Shown piece by piece: positions 43,030 to 51,895 of a stretch of DNA of 64,000 nt (its first letter is position 1; the number at the start of each line of letters is the position of its first letter). The stretch covers positions 124,001 to 188,000 of the forward strand of contig CANNFE010000005.1 in the NCBI GenBank assembly GCA_947503775.1, read 5' to 3'. The notes under the pieces were generated by a model. That model was not told where the DNA came from, made no database searches, and saw only the letters and a program-made list of their open reading frames with translations. Source of the stretch: an uncultured Paracoccaceae bacterium (GTDB taxonomy: Bacteria; Pseudomonadota; Alphaproteobacteria; Rhodobacterales; Rhodobacteraceae). Position numbers and translations under genes: made by a program.

Positions 43030-43854
43030 ATGTCCAGCGATCCGGCTCAACAGTTCATCAAGATTCTCAAAGGTCTGCTCCGTCCTCTGGTGCGCCTTCT
43101 GATCGCGCGCGGCGTGACCGCTCCGATGGTCTATCGGGCGCTGAAAGACATCTATGTCGCCTCCGCCGTCGAGGATTTCGCCATCGGATCCCAGCGCCAG
43201 ACCGACAGCCGCGTCAGCATCCTGACCGGCATCCACCGGCGCGATGTCAAATCGATCCGCGAGGGCGCCGAAAGCGGACAGCGCGCAACGCGCGAGAAAA
43301 CCGCCCTTCTGACCACCGTGATCGGACGCTGGACCGGCTCTGACGCCCTGCGCGCCACCGACGGCACGCCCCGCCCCCTGCCCCGCGCAGCCGCCGAAGG
43401 GCCGAGCTTCGAGGCGCTCGTGCGCGAGATCAACCGCGACGTCCGCCCCCGCACCGTTCTTGACGAGTTGCTGCGCCTGGGCCTTGTCGAACTCGACGAA
43501 GAGGACAGGCTCACGCTCGATCCCGCCGCGGTCATCGGCCCCGGGGATGCCGACCAAAAGGCGCTCTTTTTTGCCGAAAACGTCGGCGACCACCTTGCCA
43601 CCGCGTCCGAAAACCTGACCGAAGAGACGCCGGAATTTCTGGAACGCGCGGTCTTTTACAACAATCTCAGCCAAGGCTCGATCGACAGGATCGAAGCGCG
43701 CGCCCGCGATCTCAGCCAGTCCGCCCTGCTCGAGATCAACGCCCTGGCCCGCGAATTGCAGAAAGAGGACGTTCAGACAGGCGGAGCATTGCAGCGATTT
43801 AGATACGGGGTCTATTTCTACCGTGAGAAAACAGATAGCGCCCCCAAGGACTGA
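43030..43854 (+). CDS. DUF6502 family protein
   Basis: A 274-residue soluble protein; ATG 43030 starts MSSDPAQQFIKILKGLLRPL, and the in-frame extension upstream runs through operator sequence. LVRLLIARGVTAPMVYRALK plus RVSILTGIHRRDVKSIREGA look like two helix-turn-helix-style segments, and the remainder is helical (NNLSQGSIDRIEARARDLSQ). This is the pattern of DUF6502, a family without assigned function whose genes are often next to DUF5666, as here (15-base gap). A DNA-binding or regulatory role is plausible from the N-terminus, not shown. Confidence 0.8.
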   Translation: MSSDPAQQFIKILKGLLRPLVRLLIARGVTAPMVYRALKDIYVASAVEDFAIGSQRQTDSRVSILTGIHRRDVKSIREGAESGQRATREKTALLTTVIGRWTGSDALRATDGTPRPLPRAAAEGPSFEALVREINRDVRPRTVLDELLRLGLVELDEEDRLTLDPAAVIGPGDADQKALFFAENVGDHLATASENLTEETPEFLERAVFYNNLSQGSIDRIEARARDLSQSALLEINALARELQKEDVQTGGALQRFRYGVYFYREKTDSAPKD

Positions 43855-43869
43855 ATACGGATCGCCACG

Positions 43870-44787
43870 ATGAAACGCCGCACCTTCCTTGCCGCCTCAG
43901 CCGGTACAGTTCTCAGCGCGCCATGGGTGGCCGCACAGGACAGCCTGCCGCCCTCCGAGGGCGGGATCGGCGGCACGGGCATCGTCGGGATCCTGACCGA
44001 TTTCAGCAGCCTGATCGTCGCCGGGCGCCGGGTGGAGACGGACAATCGCACCCGCTTCATCAACGCCTTCGGCGCGGCCCGAGAACGCGATATCGGCATC
44101 GGCAGCGCCCTGACGATCGAGGCGGTCGCGCGGCAGGGCGCCCTTGTCGCCCGCCGCGTTCTGGTCAGCTATCCGCTGATCGGCACCCTGATGCCGGACG
44201 GATCGGTCAACGGCATCCGCGTCATCGCCGAACCCGGCGCCATCGGGCGGCCCGCCGCCGGGACCGTCGTCGCGGTCAGCGGCGTGTGGCAGGACGATGC
44301 GGTCGTGGCCAGCCGCTTCGACCGGATCACCGGCGCGCCCTATTCGGTCATCTCGGGCGATATCCTGCCCGATGAGGCGAGCGGCTGGCGGATCGGCGCG
44401 GCCCGGCTCGACCTGCCCTTCGGCATCCGCCCGACCGCAGGCACCTACGTCACCGCCATGGGCGCGCCCGGGGCCGATAGCTTTACCGTTCGCCGCCAGA
44501 TGACCGGCCGCTTCAGCCGCCGCGCACAGCTCGATGCGCTCGCCGTCGAAGGCTACCTGCGCCCGGCTCCCGCAGCGCCCGGATACCGGCTCGCAGGTCT
44601 CGGACATTCCTTTGACGACGCCGCCCAACTCGCGCCGTTCCACGGTCATCGCGCCCTCTTTACCGGCCCCTACCTGCAGACCTTCGAGGTCGCGCGCGGC
44701 CTGATCCTGCCCGAACGGCTCGACCAGCGCCGGGCCGCCATGCGCGAAGTGCTTGCAGGCCAGGTCGCCTTCCAGCCCGCCAGATAA
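43870..44787 (+). CDS. DUF5666-type exported protein
   Basis: A 305-residue protein with a twin-arginine-like signal (MKRRTFLAASAGTVLSAPWV) and predicted cleavage after VAAQ near residue 22. The mature part contains repeated small beta-domains with GIGGTGIVGILTDFSSLIVA, GRRVETDNRTRFINAFGAA, and later GTVVAVSGVWQDDAVVASRF. These fit the OB-like DUF5666 fold often repeated in one protein. It is located in the periplasm. It follows the DUF6502 gene by 15 bases, so the two form an operon whose control region holds twin palindromes. Function unknown. Confidence 0.8.
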   Translation: MKRRTFLAASAGTVLSAPWVAAQDSLPPSEGGIGGTGIVGILTDFSSLIVAGRRVETDNRTRFINAFGAARERDIGIGSALTIEAVARQGALVARRVLVSYPLIGTLMPDGSVNGIRVIAEPGAIGRPAAGTVVAVSGVWQDDAVVASRFDRITGAPYSVISGDILPDEASGWRIGAARLDLPFGIRPTAGTYVTAMGAPGADSFTVRRQMTGRFSRRAQLDALAVEGYLRPAPAAPGYRLAGLGHSFDDAAQLAPFHGHRALFTGPYLQTFEVARGLILPERLDQRRAAMREVLAGQVAFQPAR

Positions 44788-44791
44788 GCCA

Positions 44792-44818
44792 GGCCCGCCG
44801 GGAAAATCCCGGCGGGCC
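44792..44818. terminator. Bidirectional hairpin between convergent genes
   Basis: GGCCCGCCGGGA (44792-44803) pairs perfectly with TCCCGGCGGGCC (44807-44818) around an AAA loop. It sits between the stops of the DUF5666 gene and the large nuclease gene. There is no long T-tract on either side, so termination strength is uncertain. Confidence 0.65.
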
Positions 44819-44826
44819 CAGTCGAT

Positions 44827-47800
44827 TTACAGCAGCGCGTCTGCGTTCACACCGAAGTCCAGACCGATGATCAGCGGATCGTGGTCGGACGCGGCAAAGA
44901 CATCATCGCTGAAGAAACCCGCATCGTTGAACGCCGAATTGTAGTTCAGCAGATCCGGCTCCTGCGCGTTGATATGCCACTCGGTCGCGCCAGTGATGTT
45001 GTCCGCCAGACCCGCCGAGGCGAACCCCTGATCGAGCGTGCCTTGCTGGCCGTCGAAGATGAAGCTGAACGCATCCTCCTGACCGCCTGCAAACTCATCG
45101 ATCACATCGACATAGTCCGCCGATCCGTCCCCGTTCAGATCGACATCGCGAAGCGTCTGCGTGGGATCGTCCTGCGCATAGGCATTGAAATCCCCCAGAA
45201 CCAGAACGTTTGCGCCATCGCTGGTTCCGTACTCGTCCTCGAGATACTCGGTCAGCTCGGTCGATCCATCGTCCCGCACCGCATTCCAGAAGCCCTGACC
45301 ATCTCCCTGATCAAAGTTGGGATCGGCCTTCAGTGCAGCCAGATTGGCCTCGACCATCGCCACATCCTCGGGCGGGATGGATCCATTCGCCAATGCCGTC
45401 TCGATCCCGTCTGCAAGATCCTGCAGGTTGCTGTCGCCCTTGGACTTGTGGTGGACCGATACGACCGTAAAGCTCTCCCCGGTCTCGTTATCCTCGAACG
45501 TCGCAATGGTCGCCGGACGGTTCCGCTGGAAATCCCCGACCTGATCGCCATCGGAGACGTAAGGATTGAGCTGCTCAGCAATCGCAAAGGTCGCCTGTCC
45601 GCTCGCCTCCTCGAAGACCAGCGTTTCGGAACTGACCAGAGTCACCGCGTTTGCGTCATAGATGATACCGGTCGTGATCGCATCCGTTCCGATAAAGCCA
45701 TCACTGCCCGGATCGGTTGGATCGACAAAGCGGATATCCGTCGCCGGATCGGCCGCATCCAACTCCGCGGCCAGCCTGACGATCGCTCCATCCTCGCCGA
45801 AGCCGTTATTCTCGACCTCCTGAATGGCAAAGACCTCCGCGCCCGTTCCGGTCAAGGCGTTGACCAGGCTGTCTGTCTGCCGCGCCAGATCCTCCTCGGA
45901 GGATGCGCCCCGCGGCTCGAGCATGTCGTCCGGTCCGGTCATATTCCCGTCCCGGTCCAGCGTGGTGAAGTAGTTCAGCACGTTGAACGACACGACCTGC
46001 AAATCGCCCCCCACATCGTCCGGCGTCTCGGGCCGCGCCCCGCCATTCGTGCTTTCGTCGATCTCCATCGTCTCGGTGGCAAAGACGCGGTAATTGCCAA
46101 AGCCTTCGGACATGATCCCTTCGATCGGCACCGTCACCTCGGCGCCCAGCCGCAACGTGCCGCCCTGATCGAAATCGTCTGCCGCATCGAGGATCCCGTT
46201 GCCGTTATCGCCCGGAGAGGTATTCGGAATGAACGCGAACTCGCTCGGGTTCGACCCCAGCGGCCCGTCATCGATGATCAGCCGATTGTTCCCATTCGCC
46301 TCCTGAAGCGCCGCGATCTCGTCCGCTTGGGTCTGCGCATCGAAAAGCTGCGTCGGCTGCGTCTGCGTGCCCGCGCTGACCGTGATCTCGCCGAACCGGT
46401 CAAGGTTGAAGTTCTGCGTCACCGTCAAGGCTTCGTCAGGCTCTCCGCTGACAACCTCGACCCGCATCCCCTCAACGGCCTCGTAGTCGACCTCCGCATC
46501 CGTCGTCTCGGACACGGTGATCGTCACCGCCTCCGGCAGATCGCGGATCGTCGCATCCGTGACCGTCGTGGTCCCGCCGGAAAGCTGCGTCAGCCCACTG
46601 AACTCGCTTACGCTCCCGCTAACCTCGACGGTCTGCCCGACCTCGACCAAGCCATCGCCGGGGTTCGACCCCGACCCGGTAAAGACGAAGAGGGCTTCGG
46701 ACGTCGCCGCATCCCCGTCGCTGTCGGCGTCTTCCTCCTGCACGTAATAGCCGTTGCTCGTCGTATAGGTGACGATCCCCTCGACCGTGACCGTCTCGCC
46801 CAGCAGCGCCGCTTCGCTGCCGCTGCCCTGCACCTGCGAGATCAGCACGAACTCGCCCCCGCCTCCGGTGCCGCTCGCCCCGCCGGGAGAGCCCACATCG
46901 CCCCCCGAATTGCCGCCATTGGTATCGGATTGCTGCCCCTGATTGACCGGCGTATCGCCGCCCGCCACCGAAAGCGCCCAGTTGCTTCCGTCATTGGCGT
47001 CCGCGGCCAAGTCCGTCAGATAGATCGACGCGCTGTTGTCATCGGAGGGCCAATCCCCGCTGTCGTCATAGGTCACGGTCACGACCGTGTTCTCGCGCGC
47101 CTCGAAATCGGACTGGTAACTGTCGAAATCCGACCAGATCGAGATCGTGTCGCCCCCGTTATTGAGCGCCAGATCGTTCCACTCCGTCACCGCGATCAGC
47201 GTCACGTCCTCCTCGAGGTTCCACGCATCGCGGAACTGCTGCTCCGTCAGATCGTCGGCATTGTAAAGGATCGCACTGCCGCCCGCCGCGACCGTCCCGC
47301 TCGCGATATTCGCGCTCGACACCTGCGTGGCATTGCCGTCATCGATCACATACCCCGCCAGATCCAGATCGGCGGCCCCTGTGTTACTGACCTCGACCCA
47401 CTCCCAGTCATCCTCAGCAGAGGCCGGGTTATACATGATCTCGGACAGAACCAGCGTCGCGTCGGACGCCTCCACCACATCTTCAACGGTGACGGTGAAG
47501 ATCTGCTGAATGAGGCTAGTAAGGGCAGAATCGTCTCCATCGCTGACGTCGATCAAGACCTCGTAGACGTTATCGCCATTCGCATCCGCAGGACTTTCGA
47601 AGTCCTGAGGGTCGATAAAAAACAGTCTCCCATCGTCTGTAATATCGAATAAATTGCCGTCTTCACCGCCTTGGATAGAGAACGTTATCTCATCATTTAC
47701 GTTGATATCCTCAGCCTGGACCTGGCCGATGAACGTCTCATTTTCGTCAACCTGGAAGGCCACCGGCCCGGTGAAGAAGGGTTGGGTATTAACACCGAAA

Positions 47801-48774
47801 ATATCGACGCTGATGGTCTCTGTCGCGACCCCGCCGTTTCCGTCTTCAACAGTGAATGTGATCGTGTCCGTCAGGACATCACGTCCTAGAGCGTTGAGTT
47901 CCTCGCGAAACTCATCGTTCGAAGAGAAGGGATTGTAGACAATGAAACCCTCGTCATCCAGCTCAACGGTCACCCCCAGTTCGGTTGTCATAACAACCTC
48001 GAGGTCAAGCTCATCACCATCCGGATCAATAAAGCTGCTCAACAGAGCATCGCTATCGATACGAAGAGGAAAGAACTCCGCCCGTGGATCAAGGTCGACA
48101 TCCGCTTCAAACCCATCGACCGTCGCCACAGGCGCATCGTTGCTCCCGGTGATCGTCACTGTCACCGTGGCCGTCTCGGTTCCGCCCTCTCCGTCGCTGA
48201 CAGTGTAGGTGAACGTGTCCGTCGCCGTCTCGCCCTCGCCCAGCGCATTGAAAAGATCGCCCGGATCGTAGGACACTGCGCCATCGACCAGCGTCACCGA
48301 CGCGCCCGCCTCACTCAGCGCCGACACGCCCGTAAGGCTCAGCGCGTCACCGTCGAAATCGCTGTCATTTGCCAGCAGCTCCGCCGCCGAAAAGACCGCG
48401 CCGCCATCTTCTAAGGCCGCGACCTCGTCGCCGCGCGCCACCGGCCCGTTGTTGCGCCCATCCACGAAGATCGTCGCATCGTCGAACTGCAGAACCTCGA
48501 CGCCGTATAGCAGATCCGCCCCATCCGCGCCCACGACCGAGACCGGATTGAAGAAGAACGGCGAGCCCGAGATGATCTCGTACGCCTCGAAACTGCCGGA
48601 AAAAACGGCAGTGTCGGTCCCGAAACCACCGAAGATCACATCGTCGCCCGCCCCGGCATCGATCACATCATCGCCAGTCAGGGCAAAGATCGTATCGTCC
48701 CGATCCGAGCCGGTGATCGTGTCGTCATCGAAGCTGCCGAAGATATAATTGCGGGAAAAGAATGAAGAAAACAT
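44827..48774 (-). CDS. Giant secreted ExeM/NucH-type nuclease with RTX, cadherin-like and lamin-tail domains
   Basis: A 1315-residue acidic extracellular protein. Domain order: RTX-like calcium repeats at about residues 15-65 (GDDVIDAGAGDDVIFGGFGT); VCBS/Ig-like modules 95-330 (DTFTYTVSDGEGGTETATVT); a cadherin-like module to about 445; a lamin-tail domain 450-590 (LVLSEIMYNPASAEDDWEWV); a Gly/Ser linker; an OB-fold region 655-900; and an endonuclease/exonuclease/phosphatase domain 985-1310. The nuclease motifs are VVSFNVLNYF, FAIQEVENNG, VHHKSKGDSN, VLGDFNAYAQ and ASDHDPLIIG. It should degrade extracellular DNA. No cleavable signal is seen, so type I secretion is likely. The RTX repeats are N-terminal. 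DNA for residues about 215-430 is conspicuously AT-rich. Confidence 0.9.
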   Translation of the reverse strand: MFSSFFSRNYIFGSFDDDTITGSDRDDTIFALTGDDVIDAGAGDDVIFGGFGTDTAVFSGSFEAYEIISGSPFFFNPVSVVGADGADLLYGVEVLQFDDATIFVDGRNNGPVARGDEVAALEDGGAVFSAAELLANDSDFDGDALSLTGVSALSEAGASVTLVDGAVSYDPGDLFNALGEGETATDTFTYTVSDGEGGTETATVTVTITGSNDAPVATVDGFEADVDLDPRAEFFPLRIDSDALLSSFIDPDGDELDLEVVMTTELGVTVELDDEGFIVYNPFSSNDEFREELNALGRDVLTDTITFTVEDGNGGVATETISVDIFGVNTQPFFTGPVAFQVDENETFIGQVQAEDINVNDEITFSIQGGEDGNLFDITDDGRLFFIDPQDFESPADANGDNVYEVLIDVSDGDDSALTSLIQQIFTVTVEDVVEASDATLVLSEIMYNPASAEDDWEWVEVSNTGAADLDLAGYVIDDGNATQVSSANIASGTVAAGGSAILYNADDLTEQQFRDAWNLEEDVTLIAVTEWNDLALNNGGDTISIWSDFDSYQSDFEARENTVVTVTYDDSGDWPSDDNSASIYLTDLAADANDGSNWALSVAGGDTPVNQGQQSDTNGGNSGGDVGSPGGASGTGGGGEFVLISQVQGSGSEAALLGETVTVEGIVTYTTSNGYYVQEEDADSDGDAATSEALFVFTGSGSNPGDGLVEVGQTVEVSGSVSEFSGLTQLSGGTTTVTDATIRDLPEAVTITVSETTDAEVDYEAVEGMRVEVVSGEPDEALTVTQNFNLDRFGEITVSAGTQTQPTQLFDAQTQADEIAALQEANGNNRLIIDDGPLGSNPSEFAFIPNTSPGDNGNGILDAADDFDQGGTLRLGAEVTVPIEGIMSEGFGNYRVFATETMEIDESTNGGARPETPDDVGGDLQVVSFNVLNYFTTLDRDGNMTGPDDMLEPRGASSEEDLARQTDSLVNALTGTGAEVFAIQEVENNGFGEDGAIVRLAAELDAADPATDIRFVDPTDPGSDGFIGTDAITTGIIYDANAVTLVSSETLVFEEASGQATFAIAEQLNPYVSDGDQVGDFQRNRPATIATFEDNETGESFTVVSVHHKSKGDSNLQDLADGIETALANGSIPPEDVAMVEANLAALKADPNFDQGDGQGFWNAVRDDGSTELTEYLEDEYGTSDGANVLVLGDFNAYAQDDPTQTLRDVDLNGDGSADYVDVIDEFAGGQEDAFSFIFDGQQGTLDQGFASAGLADNITGATEWHINAQEPDLLNYNSAFNDAGFFSDDVFAASDHDPLIIGLDFGVNADALL

Positions 48775-48947
48775 AAGGCAAGTCCTGTCTTGGAGAGGGG
48801 GAAGAAACCAAAGCACCATGTCCTGCTGAGCATGCTCAATCACCGATTCATGTACCAACCGTGTGTCAGCGAAACGCAAATGACCAGCCTTGCTCTTTTT
48901 CGCGCGCTCGGCGACATCTCAGCCCGACCCTCTGCCGGAGCCCGCCC

Positions 48948-50561
48948 ATGCCTGCCTCGCCCCCCTCTGCTGCCGACATTCTGGCGCGCCGCCTTTACGA
49001 CGAAGGCTGCCGTCACGCCTTCGGAATGCCGGGCGGAGAGGTGCTGACCATCGTCGACGCGCTCACCCGCGCGGGGATCGAGATGATCCTGGCCAAACAT
49101 GAAAACGCCGCCGCCTTCATGGCCGAAGGCGTCTATCACCGCACCGGCGCGCCCGGCATTCTTGTGGCCACGGTCGGCCCGGGAGCGCTCAACGGGGTCA
49201 ACGCGGTGGCCAATGCCCATCAGGACCGCGTGCCTCTGATCGTGCTGACGGGCTGCGTCGATCCGTGGGAGGCGCAGACCTACACCCATCAGGTTCTCGA
49301 TCAGCGCGCCGTCTTCGCCCCCATCGTCAAGGCGGGCTTCACCTTCGACGCCAAGGCGGCCCATGTCATCGCCGACAAGGCCGTCGCCATCGCCACCGAA
49401 GGCCGCCCCGGCCCCGTGCATATCGACCTGCCGATCACCGCCGTCACCGAACCCGTCACCGCCCCCACGCCCCCGCGCCGCAGGCCCGCCGCCCCGACTG
49501 TCCCGGCAAAAGAGCCGCTGGAGCAGGCCCGCCAGTGGCTGACAAAGGCCAAACGCCCCCTCATCATCGCAGGCGTCGACGCGATGACCGACGGTCTGGA
49601 TCTGACGCCAATCGCGCATCTGCTCAACGCGCCCGTCATCACGACCTACAAGGCCAAGGGGCTCCTGCCCGAAGACGATCCCCTTGCGCTCGGCGGCGCG
49701 GGCCTGTCTCCCAAGGCCGACAAGATCCTCCTGCCGCTAGTCGCACAGGCCGATGTCGTCCTCTGTCTGGGCTATGATCCGATCGAGATGCGCACCGGCT
49801 GGCGGGACGTCTTCGATCCGCAAGGACAGCACATCATCGACGTAACGGCAGAGCCGAACCACCACTACATGCATCAGGGCAGCCTCAACATCATCGGCTC
49901 GATCACCGGAACAGCCGCTGCGCTGACGCAGGGCCTCACCGCCCCCGACGGATGGCCCGAACCTGAACTGGCCGCCGCCCGCACGGCCCTCGCCGAGGCC
50001 TTCCCGATGGGCGAGGACTGGGGTCCTGCCGCCATCATCGACACCTGCCGCAAGACCCTTCCGCGACACGCGCTCGCCACCGCAGATAGCGGCGCGCACC
50101 GGATCCTCCTTAGCCAGATGTGGGACTGCTACGAGCCCCGCGCCCTCACTCAATCCTCGGCCCTCTGCACCATGGGCTGCGCCCTGCCGCTCGCCATCGG
50201 CGCCCAGATTGCCCAGCCGGACCGCACCGTTGTCTCCTTCTCGGGCGATGCAGGCTTCCTCATGGTCACCGGAGAGCTCGCCACCGCCGCCGAGCGCAAA
50301 CTCGAGACAATCTTCGTCGTCTTCGTCGACGCCTCTCTCGCCCTGATCGAGCTCAAGCAGCGCCAGCGCCAGCTGCCCAACAGCTTCGTGGATTTCGACG
50401 CGCAGGACGTCGCCGCTATCGGCCGCGCCTTCGGCGGAGAAGGCCACACGGTCCAAAGCCGCGAGGCGCTAAAGGCCGCGCTCCAGCAGGCGCAAGAGGC
50501 GGACACCTTCACTGTGATCGGCTGCGTCATCGAAAGGGAAAGCTATGACGGACGCCTCTAA
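48948..50561 (+). CDS. Thiamine-diphosphate-dependent enzyme, acetolactate-synthase-like
   Basis: A 537-residue three-domain TPP enzyme. The N-terminal domain has DILARRLYDEGCRHAFGMPG and the catalytic glutamate in LAKHENAAAFMAEGVYHRTG. The middle domain has KRPLIIAGVDAMTDGLDLTP. The C-terminal cofactor domain has GDAGFLMVTGELATAAERK followed by FVVFVDASLALIELKQRQRQ. The usual GDG...NN cofactor motif is therefore GDAG...VDAS, unlike true acetolactate synthase or oxalyl-CoA decarboxylase. Start ATG 48948 gives the normal N-terminus. The 3' end overlaps a CaiB-type CoA-transferase by 17 bases, a pairing reminiscent of oxalate-degrading oxc-frc. The reaction is unassigned. Confidence 0.85.
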   Translation: MPASPPSAADILARRLYDEGCRHAFGMPGGEVLTIVDALTRAGIEMILAKHENAAAFMAEGVYHRTGAPGILVATVGPGALNGVNAVANAHQDRVPLIVLTGCVDPWEAQTYTHQVLDQRAVFAPIVKAGFTFDAKAAHVIADKAVAIATEGRPGPVHIDLPITAVTEPVTAPTPPRRRPAAPTVPAKEPLEQARQWLTKAKRPLIIAGVDAMTDGLDLTPIAHLLNAPVITTYKAKGLLPEDDPLALGGAGLSPKADKILLPLVAQADVVLCLGYDPIEMRTGWRDVFDPQGQHIIDVTAEPNHHYMHQGSLNIIGSITGTAAALTQGLTAPDGWPEPELAAARTALAEAFPMGEDWGPAAIIDTCRKTLPRHALATADSGAHRILLSQMWDCYEPRALTQSSALCTMGCALPLAIGAQIAQPDRTVVSFSGDAGFLMVTGELATAAERKLETIFVVFVDASLALIELKQRQRQLPNSFVDFDAQDVAAIGRAFGGEGHTVQSREALKAALQQAQEADTFTVIGCVIERESYDGRL

Positions 50562-51726
50562 AGGCCCGCTCGAGGGTCTTCTCGTCCTCGACCTGACACG
50601 CATCCTCGCCGGCCCCACCGCCACGCAGATGCTCGGCGATCTGGGCGCGACGATCTGGAAGATCGAAAGCCCGGCGCACGGCGACGACACCCGAAGCTGG
50701 GGCCCGCCCTATGCCGAGACCCAGGACGGGGTTCAGGACCTCTCCGCCTATTTTCTCGCCGCCAATCGCAACAAGATGTCCGTCGCGGTCGATCTTGCCT
50801 CCCCCGAAGGTCAGGCCCGGATCAGACAGCTCGCCGCCCGCGCAGATATCATGGTCGAAAACTTCAAACCCGGAGGCCTCGTCAAATACGGCCTCGATCC
50901 TGAAACGCTGCGCAAGGCCCATCCCGGCCTGATCACCTGCTCCATCTCCGGCTTCGGCCAGACCGGCCCCAACCGCGACAAGCCGGGCTATGACTTGATG
51001 GCGCAGGGCTATGGCGGGATCATGTCCCTCACCGGCGCCCCGGACGGCCCGCCGATGAAGGTCGGCGTCGGCATCGCCGATGTCATGTGCGGCATGTACG
51101 CCGCGACCGGCATCCTCGCCGCGCTCCACCACCGCACCCGCACCGGCGAAGGTCAGGGCATCGATCTGGCCCTTGTCGACACGCAGATGGCCTGGCTCAT
51201 CAACGAGGGCACGAACACCCTGATGTCCGGCAAGCCCCCCGAGCGGCGCGGCAATGCTCATCCCAACATCGTGCCCTATGACGTCTTCGACGCCTCCGAC
51301 GGCCATGTCATCGTCGCCGTGGGCAATGACGCGCAGTTCGCCCGGTTCTGCGACGCGCTCGAACTTGGCCCGCTGCACGAGGATCCGCGCTTTGTAACAA
51401 ATCCCGCCCGGATCACGCACCGGGACGCGCTTATGTTACACTTGCGCCCCGCTTTGGCGGCGATCCCCGCTGCCACGATCATCGACCGGCTCGAATCCGC
51501 CAAGGTCCCTGTCGGCCCGATAAACGATATAAATCAGGCACTTGCCACCGATCAGGCCAGGGCCCGCGAGGCTGTCATCGAACAAAAGCAGGACGGCGCG
51601 ATCCTCCGGCTTCTCGGCAATCCCTTGAAATTCTCCAACACGCCTGTCCGCTATACCCGCCCGCCCCCGCGTCTGGGCGAACATACCAAGGCGGTTCTGG
51701 CCGAGACCGAGCCTGAAAACGACTAA
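50545..51726 (+). CDS. CaiB/BaiF family (class III) CoA-transferase
   Basis: A 393-residue CoA-transferase. Signature segments are GLLVLDLTRILAGPTATQML, WKIESPAHGDDTRSWGPPYA, AVDLASPEGQARIRQLAARA and MVENFKPGGLVKYGLDPETL. The nucleophilic Asp is in NRDKPGYDLMAQGYGGIMSL near residue 150. Late segments are RRGNAHPNIVPYDVFDASDG and GNPLKFSNTPVRYTRPPPRL. Such enzymes move CoA between carboxylic acids (formyl-, succinyl-, carnitinyl-CoA). Translation is coupled to the preceding TPP enzyme by a 17-base overlap, suggesting they act on one substrate pair. No transporter or further pathway gene follows. Confidence 0.92.
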   Translation: MTDASKGPLEGLLVLDLTRILAGPTATQMLGDLGATIWKIESPAHGDDTRSWGPPYAETQDGVQDLSAYFLAANRNKMSVAVDLASPEGQARIRQLAARADIMVENFKPGGLVKYGLDPETLRKAHPGLITCSISGFGQTGPNRDKPGYDLMAQGYGGIMSLTGAPDGPPMKVGVGIADVMCGMYAATGILAALHHRTRTGEGQGIDLALVDTQMAWLINEGTNTLMSGKPPERRGNAHPNIVPYDVFDASDGHVIVAVGNDAQFARFCDALELGPLHEDPRFVTNPARITHRDALMLHLRPALAAIPAATIIDRLESAKVPVGPINDINQALATDQARAREAVIEQKQDGAILRLLGNPLKFSNTPVRYTRPPPRLGEHTKAVLAETEPEND

Positions 51727-51895
51727 ATCACAGGCACTTCCCGGCAAATCACACCCATCGGCAACGCATCGCTTAACCCAGTTCACGAAATCAGCGGCTT
51801 GCCATCACGCTTGCGTCACGTCAGACGCCCCGGCTGGCGCGGTCGTTACATTTAAGTAAACCAGTGCGTGAAAAACCGGCACAGGAGCCGAGCTT

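Noticed and set aside
44881-47652. 923-codon open frame opposite the large nuclease gene
   Set aside because: It is an antisense shadow of repeat-rich Asp/Gly/Thr coding DNA; the minus-strand protein carries coherent nuclease and domain motifs.
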